Assembly (NCBI RefSeq): GCF_001597745.1
Contig: NZ_LUHJ01000047.1
Location: forward strand, 71,598 to 135,597
DNA from: Anabaena sp. 4-3
GTDB lineage: Bacteria; Cyanobacteriota; Cyanobacteriia; Cyanobacteriales; Nostocaceae
DNA: 64,000 nt
Direction of reading: 5' to 3'
The notes under the pieces were generated by a model. The model did no database searches. It saw nothing but the letters and a program-made list of their open reading frames with translations, and had not been told where the DNA came from. The stretch's first letter is position 1. The number at the start of each line of letters is the position of its first letter. The translations under genes were made by a program, and so were the position numbers. Shown one piece after another: positions 8,521-16,771 of this stretch.

Positions 8521-9876
8521 TTAAGAAACATGATTTAGATTTGTATCTTTAAAGATAAAGTCACGCATTTGCTGACCAATGGCTTCAAAGGAAAAAGCTT
8601 GTTCTGCTCGACGACGTGCCTGCTTTCCTAATTCACGCCCAAGAGTTGGGTCATCTAAAATACGACCTAGTGCCAACGCTAAAGCTGTTGGGTCTTCTCT
8701 TGGTACTATGATTCCGCCTGAAGCTTCACCTTCGTTAAAAATATCGCGTATACCGTTAACATCGGTTGCGACTACAGGTAGTTCGCAAGTTATTGCCTCA
8801 ATTGGTGCAACAGGAAAACCTTCATGTCGAGATGAAAGAACATAAACATCTGCTGCTGAGATGTATTGCCAAAGCAAGGTGCGATCGTGAATATATTCAT
8901 TTACCCACAAAACATTTGTTAGTTGCATTGTGGCTATACGTTGATGTAATTCTGGTGCATCACTACCTGAACCTACTAAAAGTAAACACAATTCTTGATT
9001 TGGACGCTCACTACAAATTTGTTTCCAGGCTTCCAGTAGAATATCTAGACCCTTGTGGGCAATGTCTATGCGACCATGAGAAACAGCTACACGAGCATGA
9101 TTTGAAATACCTAAAATTTTTCGTGCTTGGTCTCGATCCATAGGATGCCATGTTGTTACATCCATTGGATTGAAGATTTGTGCTAACTTTTGGGATAGTA
9201 GCTGATAGCGATCACTCACACGCTGGATTTCTGTTTTTGGCCCAATAATCAACCCTGTACTTGCTCGTAGTGCAAATGGGCGTATTGGGCGTTCAAGACG
9301 ACTGCGCTGATAACTACCCCCTTGGAAACTGGCAAATACAGGCAGTTGTATTAATTTTCCTAATAGGACGCACACATCGAAGCTAGGATTTTCGTAATCT
9401 TGAAAGACAATAGCATTAATACCTTGTTGCTTTAATTCGTGAGTCAGCAATCCCAGCGGTAAAACTAAATAAGAATCTAGACTTTTACACAAACTTCTAC
9501 CCGATATTTTCATTGCAAGACATATGTAGCGAAAAGTACGATGAAGCCAGGGTGATGGTAACATACAAACTGTTGCACCAGTGGGTTCATGCTTAAAGTG
9601 CAATGTTTGTGAAACACGAGATGAGATGAATATCAACACTGTCTGCACACCTACAAGTTGCAGAGCCTCTATATAGTTGAACATCCAACCCCCTGTTTGC
9701 TCGGTGCGAAATATTTCTAAGGAAACTCCGACCGTATCAAAAAAGTCCTCAAACAGACCACCACAAGACATCAAAGCGATTGTTGGTTGTGACTGAGTAC
9801 TTTTCAAAACTAGATCCAGATTTTTTTCATTAGCATGAGTAGTTAACATTTTTATATTTTCTAGTCTGTTTGTCAT
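8521..9876 (-). CDS. GT4 family glycosyltransferase
   Basis: A 451-residue GT-B enzyme. The N-terminal half carries TIALMSCGGLFEDFFDTVGVS and FQDYENPSFDVCVLLGKL; the C-terminal half has VAVSHGRIDIAHKGLDILLEAW near residue 265, LCLLLVGSGSD, and YVLSSRHEGFPVAPIEAITCELPVVATDVNGIRDI near residue 355, with the EGFPVAPIE signature of GT4 donor binding. The first 30 residues before the fold are polar and poorly conserved in appearance, so a start at the second methionine (residue 10) is possible. The upstream 206 bases to the epimerase gene are very T-rich and might hold a promoter for the downstream genes. Donor and acceptor are unknown. Confidence 0.93.
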   Translation of the reverse strand: MTNRLENIKMLTTHANEKNLDLVLKSTQSQPTIALMSCGGLFEDFFDTVGVSLEIFRTEQTGGWMFNYIEALQLVGVQTVLIFISSRVSQTLHFKHEPTGATVCMLPSPWLHRTFRYICLAMKISGRSLCKSLDSYLVLPLGLLTHELKQQGINAIVFQDYENPSFDVCVLLGKLIQLPVFASFQGGSYQRSRLERPIRPFALRASTGLIIGPKTEIQRVSDRYQLLSQKLAQIFNPMDVTTWHPMDRDQARKILGISNHARVAVSHGRIDIAHKGLDILLEAWKQICSERPNQELCLLLVGSGSDAPELHQRIATMQLTNVLWVNEYIHDRTLLWQYISAADVYVLSSRHEGFPVAPIEAITCELPVVATDVNGIRDIFNEGEASGGIIVPREDPTALALALGRILDDPTLGRELGKQARRRAEQAFSFEAIGQQMRDFIFKDTNLNHVS

Positions 9877-10082
9877 AAAAATTTTTGAGGTAATATTGTT
9901 CGGAATCTTTTTTCGGCTGTCTATTTTTTTCTGTTTGCGAGCTTAAATGGCTCATGATTTTTTTGTTTTTTTTTCCGTTTTGTGAATTATTTTTTTATTT
10001 TTAAACTTTGTTCCTATTAAAGTCTAAAGTCCCAAAATGCAGCCATATGTTACTGTTATACAATCATGGTATTTTTCTATGA

Positions 10083-11015
10083 TTATTCAGGAGCTAAAGA
10101 TTCAAGTAAAAGACGAATACCAGATTGCACCGACCATTGTGGTTGAAAATTTAATAGCGAAATGAATTTTGTAATATCGGCTTGAGAATCTTGGATGTCT
10201 CCAATTCTGGGTCTTGTAAAATTAATGTCTGATTTATAGTTTGGAAACATATTTTGTAAAATATTTATTAGTTGCATGAGGGAAGTTTCTTTGCCTGTAC
10301 CAACATTACATATTATGCAAGAATTGTTGGGTGTAGAAATAGTAAGGGCTTTTGTAAATGCAGATGCAACATCTTGCACATAGATAAAATCTCTGGTTTG
10401 TGTTCCATCTCCATAAATTGTAATTGGTAAACCTTGACTTATAGCTTTAGTAAATATAGAAATAACACCAGAATACGGTGAAGAAGGGTCTTGGCGAGGG
10501 CCAAATACGTTAAACAGTCTGAGAGCAATAAAAGATATGTTTAACTCTTTAGCAAATAAACTAGCATATTGCTCACTTACTAATTTTTGTAAACCATAAG
10601 GGGAAATGGGAATTGTCTGTTGGTCTTCTGAAATCGGTAAATTAACTTTGTTTCCATACACAGCTGCTGAACTAGCAAAGACAAGTTTCGGAATTTTTAA
10701 AGCTTGACATAAAAGAAGCACAGCTATAATTGCTGAAAGATTATTATGATGAGTTTCTAAAGGTTTGTGCCAAGATAAATTAACAGATGGGGTTGCTGCT
10801 AAATGAGCTATGCCGTCAATTGGTTGCGTAAAATCTTCTGCTCTACATTCCAATATATCTTTGCATACAAATTTCAAACGAGAATGTTTAGGTAAGTTTT
10901 TTAAGCTACCTGTGCTTAAATTATCTACTACAGTTACACTGTGACCTTCTATTAAAAGTTGTTCCGTTAAATGAGAACCAATAAAACCTGCTCCTCCAGT
11001 TATAATAAAATTCAT
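10083..11015 (-). CDS. NAD-dependent sugar epimerase/dehydratase (GalE-like)
   Basis: A 310-residue extended short-chain dehydrogenase acting on nucleotide sugars. Visible are the NAD-binding GGAGFIGSHL at residues 7-16, DNLSTGS for the adenosine ribose, the LAATPSV stretch, the catalytic SSAAVYG and YGLQK (Y-x3-K) near residue 145, and LRLFNVFGPRQDPSSPYSGV near residue 175 that lines the nucleotide-sugar pocket. The overall pattern resembles UDP-glucose/UDP-GlcNAc 4-epimerases. It likely supplies a UDP-sugar precursor for the glycosyltransferases around it. It is about 160 bases from the deacetylase gene and 206 bases from the GT4 gene. Whether it is a 4-epimerase or a decarboxylating enzyme cannot be decided without alignment. 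Confidence 0.92.
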   Translation of the reverse strand: MNFIITGGAGFIGSHLTEQLLIEGHSVTVVDNLSTGSLKNLPKHSRLKFVCKDILECRAEDFTQPIDGIAHLAATPSVNLSWHKPLETHHNNLSAIIAVLLLCQALKIPKLVFASSAAVYGNKVNLPISEDQQTIPISPYGLQKLVSEQYASLFAKELNISFIALRLFNVFGPRQDPSSPYSGVISIFTKAISQGLPITIYGDGTQTRDFIYVQDVASAFTKALTISTPNNSCIICNVGTGKETSLMQLINILQNMFPNYKSDINFTRPRIGDIQDSQADITKFISLLNFQPQWSVQSGIRLLLESLAPE

Positions 11016-11172
11016 TATGGTTATTTCTCCAATTATTTATTTTATTAATATCTTTGGTATCTATATTTGAGTAAGATAGGAAGCTATTTCTTTTATGAAA
11101 AACTGAGTAACACTTGAATAGTCTGCTTTCTATTTGCCTATTATCTATGCTAGAGAAACAGAGTTGGCTTAT

Positions 11173-12207
11173 TTAAATATGAAACCACTTTGATAGTCGC
11201 TTGATAAACTCTTCTCCATTCCAGTTGCCAACAGCGAAGCGAGGTAACTGGAAATAGTCACTTTGTTGCCAAATAATATCTTCATTTGTAGAGCAAGCAC
11301 AGTTGAATCCGACTGATTTAGTTAGCTCAACTGTTTCTGCTGTGCGATCGCCAAACGGATAAGAGAAACTGGTGACTGGACGATGCAAAATTTTCTCTAA
11401 ATCAGTTTTGCTTTGCAGGATTTCATCACGTTGCAGTTTTGTTGACTGTGATGAAAGAAATGGATGGCTAACTGTATGTGCGCCAATTTCTACAAGTTCC
11501 CCATCAGCTAATGCAGATAATTCTTCAAGTAACAGAGGACGATAAGTTTGACGTGCTGTGGATTTGCTGGTACTCCAGGTATGGGTATCTGCTAAAGCTT
11601 GCAGTCGCTCACTAGCAGACAAAGGTCGCAATACTTGCCAAATTGTGTAATAAAAATCCATTCGCGAACCTGGTGCGGCTTCCCAGGCTTTACAAGTGCG
11701 ATCACGCTGATAATCCTCTAAAGTATAATCTGCTGCTGTACCTAAATCCCACTGATGAACACTACCGTTAATAGTCAAGGAAAGCTTTTCTGGTAATTTA
11801 CCCGGTTTTAACAGTAGTCGTTCTAACTCATCCCACCAAAACTCGCGTTCTTGTCCTATATAACCAGTGCTGACAAAGACTGTTGCTGGAGTGTTATATT
11901 CTTCTAACAGGGGTTTTGCATTATGGAAATTATCTGCATAACCATCGTCAAATGTGATAACTACTGCCCGGTTTGGAATATTGCCATCCCGATAAGTTCG
12001 CACAAACTGCTTCAGGCTCAGAGGATGAGCATATTTTTGCAAAACTTCTAGCTGTTCAGCGAAGTTCTGGGGAGTTACACATAGTCCCCAAGGGTCTAAA
12101 TCTACTTCGGCAACACGGTGGTACATCAAAATCAATGCCTTTGATGCAATTCGTTTCTGAGCCTGCTGAATTACTCGCTGTAATCGACCGAATCCACGTA
12201 TTACCAT
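11173..12207 (-). CDS. polysaccharide deacetylase (CE4/NodB domain)
   Basis: A 344-residue carbohydrate esterase of family 4. Visible are LILMYHRVAE near residue 26, the metal-binding AVVITFDDGYADNF near residue 80 (motif 1 with the DD pair), EIGAHTVSHPFLS near residue 235 (H-x4-H metal ligands, motif 2) and TSFSYPFGDRT near residue 275 (motif 3). It removes N-acetyl groups from amino sugars of a glycan. The protein has no signal peptide, so it would act inside the cell on a lipid-linked intermediate or be exported another way. It starts only five bases after the stop of the GT2-methyltransferase fusion gene. Its last 16 residues (NWNGEEFIKRLSKWFHI) reappear in altered form upstream of that fusion gene. 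Confidence 0.95.
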   Translation of the reverse strand: MVIRGFGRLQRVIQQAQKRIASKALILMYHRVAEVDLDPWGLCVTPQNFAEQLEVLQKYAHPLSLKQFVRTYRDGNIPNRAVVITFDDGYADNFHNAKPLLEEYNTPATVFVSTGYIGQEREFWWDELERLLLKPGKLPEKLSLTINGSVHQWDLGTAADYTLEDYQRDRTCKAWEAAPGSRMDFYYTIWQVLRPLSASERLQALADTHTWSTSKSTARQTYRPLLLEELSALADGELVEIGAHTVSHPFLSSQSTKLQRDEILQSKTDLEKILHRPVTSFSYPFGDRTAETVELTKSVGFNCACSTNEDIIWQQSDYFQLPRFAVGNWNGEEFIKRLSKWFHI

Positions 12208-12212
12208 AACGT

Positions 12213-13859
12213 TTATTCTGGTTTTACTGCTCTGACCGTGATTAAAACTTGATAGCTTGGGTCGTGATAATCCAACTCTTGTTTTTCCAGTTCCTCAGTT
12301 GCTAATCCCTGGAGAAAGGAAGTTGCTGCTAGTACATTGCCATAGGTATTGATCAGCACATTTTCTTGGGGAAAGAATTCCTCAAACAACTTCTGCACAG
12401 ATATAGCAGTGAAACTCCAACACCAGTAATCTTTCCACTCGTCAACACTAATCTGGGTAATTCCCGGAATGGTAATTAAAGCCACGCCGCCTGGTTTTAA
12501 TATGCGGTAGATAGTTTTGAGTGCAGCCTGGATATCATAAATTAGATGCAGAGTTTGTGTTAACACAAGACAGTCAAATGCCTCTGAAGGAATATTCTCA
12601 GCATTAGCTAAGTCACCAACAATAGTTGCATCTGGGTTGCCTTCTTTAACGTGCAGCACATCGCTTTTGGTAATGCGATCGCCTCCAAATCTAGTCGTGT
12701 AAAAATTATCACCTATTTCTAGGACTCTTCCGCAAATATCTTCAGCCTGCTGAGAAAGAAAATTTTCAATATAGTAACGGTCAATTGGTAGGCCTCTGTC
12801 AGAACCAAAGTATTGACTGATAGGTTTTACCCGACGCAAATCACCAAATTTTACCTCTCCTACTAAAGGAGAATATTTTACTTCTAGGAGATGAGACTTG
12901 AGCTTCATCTGAATAGACACAGGTAATGTCTGTCGCGCAATTGATTTTATAAATCCTTTCATACGTGTTTTTAGATAAAGATGGCGTTGTGATAAATAAT
13001 ACATATGAGGATGGCGGTAAGGAAATAGGGCTGTGTTGAGTGCTTGCCAGACTTTTTTTTCTTTGACATCTTGTTGAGATAAATATTTCTCTACCCAATT
13101 TAAGAACGGCAAATTTTGACTATTGTAAACTCCTTGAGCTTTCGCTACGTAACAACAGCTTTGGGGATGTTGGCGATATCTGTCCCAACATCCACTTTCT
13201 ACAAATACAGGGAATTGAAGACAGACTTTGTAAAAGAACACTTGATCCTCAAACATCCCTCGAAAGGACTCCTCGAATCCACCAACATCTTTGGCTACAT
13301 CACGTCTGATGAGAATGCTACAAGTACCTGGAGTTTCTGCGGAACCGTCTAAAAACAGGGTTAGTAATGTTGGGGGTTCTACCAAAGTATCAGGTATTAC
13401 ACCCAAAACTCTTTGGCGCTCGTGTTTCGCATCCTCTGTATTACCTGTCCAACTGAACCAGATCATGGTTGAGCCATAAACCATCGCAGCTTCCGGTTGT
13501 GCTTCTAGGATTGCTACCTGCTTTTCCAGTTTTTGGGGTAGCCATATATCATCAGCATCTAGTAAAGCAATATACTCACCTTTAGAGTGGCGAATACCTA
13601 AATTGCGTGTCGCACTCATACCCAGATTTTGATGACCTTCATGCTCCAGATAACGCACTTTGTCAGGGTATTGTTGAGCATATTGCAAAGCAATCCCAGT
13701 GCTCTCGTCGGTTGAGCCGTCGTCGGCTAACAAAAGTTCCCAGTTATCGTAGGTTTGACTAAAAACGCTTTCTATGGCTTCGATAAAGAATTTTTCTCCA
13801 GCATTCAAAAAGATGATGATGCAGGAAACTAAGGGTTTCTTATTTATCTGTTCACTCAT
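12213..13859 (-). CDS. GT2 glycosyltransferase fused to SAM methyltransferase
   Basis: A two-domain protein of 548 residues. Residues 1-240 are a GT-A/GT2 domain: VSCIIIFLNAGEKFFIEAIESV, LLLADDGSTDEST and IALLDADDIWLPQKLE with the DAD metal motif. Residues about 370-530 form a methyltransferase-like domain: GRVLEIGDNFYTTRFG in place of motif I, ATIVGDLANAENIP, AFDCLVLTQTLHLIYDIQAAL and RILKPGGVALITIPGI. The usual GxGxG of motif I is weak (EIGDN), so cofactor binding needs testing. It may add a sugar and methylate it, or one domain may act as a cap that ends chain growth. The ATG overlaps the stop of a deacetylase remnant. Confidence 0.9.
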   Translation of the reverse strand: MSEQINKKPLVSCIIIFLNAGEKFFIEAIESVFSQTYDNWELLLADDGSTDESTGIALQYAQQYPDKVRYLEHEGHQNLGMSATRNLGIRHSKGEYIALLDADDIWLPQKLEKQVAILEAQPEAAMVYGSTMIWFSWTGNTEDAKHERQRVLGVIPDTLVEPPTLLTLFLDGSAETPGTCSILIRRDVAKDVGGFEESFRGMFEDQVFFYKVCLQFPVFVESGCWDRYRQHPQSCCYVAKAQGVYNSQNLPFLNWVEKYLSQQDVKEKKVWQALNTALFPYRHPHMYYLSQRHLYLKTRMKGFIKSIARQTLPVSIQMKLKSHLLEVKYSPLVGEVKFGDLRRVKPISQYFGSDRGLPIDRYYIENFLSQQAEDICGRVLEIGDNFYTTRFGGDRITKSDVLHVKEGNPDATIVGDLANAENIPSEAFDCLVLTQTLHLIYDIQAALKTIYRILKPGGVALITIPGITQISVDEWKDYWCWSFTAISVQKLFEEFFPQENVLINTYGNVLAATSFLQGLATEELEKQELDYHDPSYQVLITVRAVKPE

Positions 13860-13983
13860 GAAACCACCTCAATAGTTGCTGGGCAAATTCTTCTCCATTC
13901 CAGTTATTGGCTGCCAACCAAGGACTTCTCAAATTTGAGCCATAGACCGTTTTAACAATAGATACTGCTGCTGTTGGTAACAT
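13852..13983 (-). pseudogene. C-terminal remnant of a polysaccharide deacetylase
   Basis: The minus strand from an ATG at 13983 reads a 43-residue frame that ends SPWLAANNWNGEEFAQQL then LRWFHE and a TGA at 13852-13854. Its last 22 residues match the C-terminus of the intact deacetylase at 11173 (NWNGEEFIKRLSKWFHI), and the DNA is similar over about 50 bases. The N-terminal catalytic part is missing; in-frame stops occur just upstream. The stop overlaps the start of the GT2-methyltransferase gene by eight bases, the spacing expected if a complete deacetylase once preceded it. This looks like a leftover of gene replacement or of a tandem duplication rather than a working short peptide. Confidence 0.75.
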
Positions 13984-14034
13984 TCAAATCAAGGATTTTG
14001 TACTGTGATAAAACTGTGTTTATTAATATGCGAT

Positions 14035-15390
14035 TCACGCTTGTTTTTCCAGTTTATCATTTCCTAATAATTTTAAATAAAACCTATATCTCTGTTCACA
14101 AATGACTGATTGTGAATAGTAGTTTTTTATGATAGCTTGAGCATTTTTGCAAATCATAAATGTACGTTCTAAATCTTCTAACAAGTATTCAATAGCCCAG
14201 CAAAATGATTTTTTATCTTCAGCAATAATTACACTTTCTAAATGCTTTGAATTTATCCCATCGAGTGCTAGCTTCGTAGCTATAACAGGGATACCTTGAG
14301 CCATAGATAATAGTATTTTACTTCTTAAACCTCCACCTATTCTCAAGGGAGCTATACTTATACTATTTTTCGTTACTTCGTATAAATCATCCACAAATCC
14401 TGTGAACTCAACGCCACTTGGATGTCCCTTATATTTGTCTACTGTTTGTTGATGCCACTCTCCTACAACATAAAGTTTTAAACCAAATTTCCTGAAAATT
14501 TCTAATGCTACTTCCTCAATAAACCATTCAATAGCATCTTTATTAGGGAAATGTTCTTCCCATCCGACAAATACTAATTTTGTTGGTTTACAAAAATTAT
14601 TCCTATCAATTGGAATGAAGTATTGATCTAGAATAGGAAACGGAGAGATAAACAAATCGATATTGCTAGAAGAATTTAAAGCCCATTTTAAAATTTCATA
14701 TTCGCTTTCAGTGAATGTAATTATTCCATCGAATTTTTTCAAAAAAGAAATCTCTATACATTTATAATAATTATGAATATAACTACTATAAAACGAGTTT
14801 ATTTGTTTGGCTTTAATATGGGTTTCAATTCTATTAAATCTACATTCATGCTCGATAAATACTTTTTTTACTGTGCCTGGTAGAGCAGTAACTAAGTCTA
14901 TATTTTCATCAAATTCTAACTGAACAACATCAATCTTATCTTGAATAATTATTTCATTAATTTTATCAATATATTGTTTTTTATGAGGCAAATATGGATT
15001 GTACAAGTACATACTTGCAAATTCGTCTTCTATAGATGGTATTTCTTTTTGATTGATCACATTTTTTTGGGTAATATTTTTTTTTCTTAAAAGTATCTTA
15101 AATATATTTATCAAATGACGAGCTGTATTAATTACATTTGAACCAAAATTTTTACTATTTAAAGTATCACTTGTACTTAAGTTATCACTTTGTTCAAATA
15201 TATATATTTTTACTTTTGGTAAAAGAGTTTGAAGTTCGTTAATTTCTTTTTTATTTGGTTTATATTCTTGGGGTATGATTAAACTAATATTACACTTATG
15301 ACTTAAATTTTCAAGAACACCAAATTGTGCAATGCTTGATCCACCAGTGAAAGGATAAATTTGATAATATGAAACAATAAGTATGTTCAT
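14035..15390 (-). CDS. GT4 family glycosyltransferase
   Basis: About 451 residues from the ATG at 15390 (MNILIVSYYQIYPFTGGSS). A longer frame reaches 15423 and would overlap the upstream gene by ten bases, but the MNILIVSYY start matches family N-termini better. The donor half has TKLVFVGWEEHFPNKDAIEWF near residue 275, LYVVGEWHQ, GVEFTGFVDDLYEVTKNSIS and IAPLRIGGGLRSKILLSMAQG near residue 355, the arrangement typical of GT4 enzymes with a GG-L-x-x-K motif. The gene is very A+T-rich with a Lys/Asn/Ile-rich product, unlike its neighbours at 12213 and 15414. It probably entered the locus separately. Confidence 0.9.
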   Translation of the reverse strand: MNILIVSYYQIYPFTGGSSIAQFGVLENLSHKCNISLIIPQEYKPNKKEINELQTLLPKVKIYIFEQSDNLSTSDTLNSKNFGSNVINTARHLINIFKILLRKKNITQKNVINQKEIPSIEDEFASMYLYNPYLPHKKQYIDKINEIIIQDKIDVVQLEFDENIDLVTALPGTVKKVFIEHECRFNRIETHIKAKQINSFYSSYIHNYYKCIEISFLKKFDGIITFTESEYEILKWALNSSSNIDLFISPFPILDQYFIPIDRNNFCKPTKLVFVGWEEHFPNKDAIEWFIEEVALEIFRKFGLKLYVVGEWHQQTVDKYKGHPSGVEFTGFVDDLYEVTKNSISIAPLRIGGGLRSKILLSMAQGIPVIATKLALDGINSKHLESVIIAEDKKSFCWAIEYLLEDLERTFMICKNAQAIIKNYYSQSVICEQRYRFYLKLLGNDKLEKQA

Positions 15391-15413
15391 TGTATTCCTA
15401 ATTGCTAATTGTC

Positions 15414-16532
15414 CTAAACCCAACTTTCAAAAAAATGAACAAATTTTTTAACTTGATACTGGGGATCAAACTCTTGCCGTTGACTATTTTGAAAAGCCAG
15501 TTTCGATAATTCTGTATATAAGTTATCGTCAGTACGTAATAGTCTGATAGCATCCACATAGGCTTGAGGCTTATCAATAGGTTCAATTAAAATTCCTCCC
15601 TTGCCCAGAGTGTAGGCAATACCACATCTATTAGCAGCAACTACAGGAATGCTGTTGATTTGAGCTTCAACGATAACTCGACCAAAAGCTTCCTCAAACT
15701 GAGAAGGAACCAGCAGGATATCCGTAAGTGCATAAACATGACGCATATCCTGCTGGTGTTCCCAAATCTCCACATTAGGGAGTGTGTCAACTTGTTCTAA
15801 AAGAGAGTTTTGCAATTCACTGTAACCTGGCCATTTGCCTTTGACAAACAGAAACTTTTCTTCAGGTAATTGACGAGCTACTTCTATTGCTACATTTACT
15901 CCCTTCTCAGGAATAGGATTGATGAATGTAATATATTCGCGTTGGCGATGACTAACCTGATAACGCTCTACCTCTATAAAAGGCAAAATAACTTTGGGTA
16001 CATGTGTACTAAGTTGGGTAACAATTGACGCGGTAAATGGTGAATTCGCCAGTACTTTAACACCATCAGGAATTAAAGTATTATCACCAGATTCAAAGCC
16101 TGCCATATCTCTCGCAAAGTAGATAGTCAAATAAGCTTGACTTGCAGCGTAATTGAGTAATGGACAAGTAGGAGTGGTATGACCAAGAACAACATCAGGT
16201 TGATATTCCCTTAGCCGTTTGTCCAGAAATTCTAGCCATGAGTGTTCATTAATAAATCTACTAGGAGTAATCACACGCCAGCATGGATAACCAAGCTCTT
16301 CGTCCCTCGAAAGGGGAAAAAGTATCCGAAGATGCAGCAAGGAATACCAGCACGACTTCCAGTAATATGCTGATCGCCACTTAGGGACATAGGGCAAATC
16401 ACGGGTACAGATTACTTCAATTTGCCAACCCATCTCAAGTAGACTTTTGAATAAGTAAAGAGCTGATTGCTCACTACCACCGGATATATCAGGATAGAAA
16501 GGGTACTGAGAAACAAATAGAAGTTTAACCAT
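15414..16532 (-). CDS. GT4 family glycosyltransferase
   Basis: A 372-residue GT-B enzyme beginning KLLFVSQYPFYPDISGGSEQSA, a standard GT4 opening. The C-terminal half shows REYITFINPIPEKGVNVAIEVA near residue 190, FLFVKGKWPGYSELQ, and DILLVPSQFEEAFGRVIVEAQINS near residue 290 with the E-x7-E signature, followed by PVVAANRCGIAYTLG. The family includes mannosyl- and glucosyltransferases of exopolysaccharide pathways. It is followed 23 bases later by the A+T-rich GT4 gene and preceded by a 240-base gap that holds a MITE-like stem-loop element at 16574-16695. Confidence 0.93.
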   Translation of the reverse strand: MVKLLFVSQYPFYPDISGGSEQSALYLFKSLLEMGWQIEVICTRDLPYVPKWRSAYYWKSCWYSLLHLRILFPLSRDEELGYPCWRVITPSRFINEHSWLEFLDKRLREYQPDVVLGHTTPTCPLLNYAASQAYLTIYFARDMAGFESGDNTLIPDGVKVLANSPFTASIVTQLSTHVPKVILPFIEVERYQVSHRQREYITFINPIPEKGVNVAIEVARQLPEEKFLFVKGKWPGYSELQNSLLEQVDTLPNVEIWEHQQDMRHVYALTDILLVPSQFEEAFGRVIVEAQINSIPVVAANRCGIAYTLGKGGILIEPIDKPQAYVDAIRLLRTDDNLYTELSKLAFQNSQRQEFDPQYQVKKFVHFFESWV

Positions 16533-16573
16533 TATTAATAATAATTAATAAAAATCAAAATTATAATACTTAC

Positions 16574-16695
16574 ATCTTGCACCAGTTGCTTTATTGCGAT
16601 TACAGGGCGGTGGGCAATGCCAAAAATTCGCTCAAACCCTGATTTTTACGTTGTGGGCATTGCCCACCCTACGGTTATTGAGAATGGTGCAAGAT
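16574..16695. repeat. MITE-like stem-loop element with nested inverted repeats
   Basis: An outer inverted repeat, ATCTTGCACCA at 16574-16584 and its exact complement at 16685-16695, encloses an inner one, GGTGGGCAATGCC at 16609-16621 and its complement at 16656-16668. The 122-base unit has no coding capacity and lies between two genes of the polysaccharide block. The shape suggests a non-autonomous mobile element, although no clear target-site duplication was found. It could also act as a transcript-end or RNA-stability structure between the exporter genes and the downstream glycosyltransferases. Confidence 0.7.
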
Positions 16696-16771
16696 ATCAG
16701 AATAGGTATTTTGAATGGTACATCCTATTTTTCGTATTAATGCGCTTTTAATTTATATTTATTTTGAGATA

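Noticed and set aside
8766-9143. Plus-strand frame of 125 codons
   Set aside because: Antisense to the GT4 gene at 8521-9876, whose motifs are clear; no independent support.
13116-13479. Plus-strand frames within the GT2-methyltransferase gene
   Set aside because: Shadows of the fusion gene, with no motif or ribosome-binding site.
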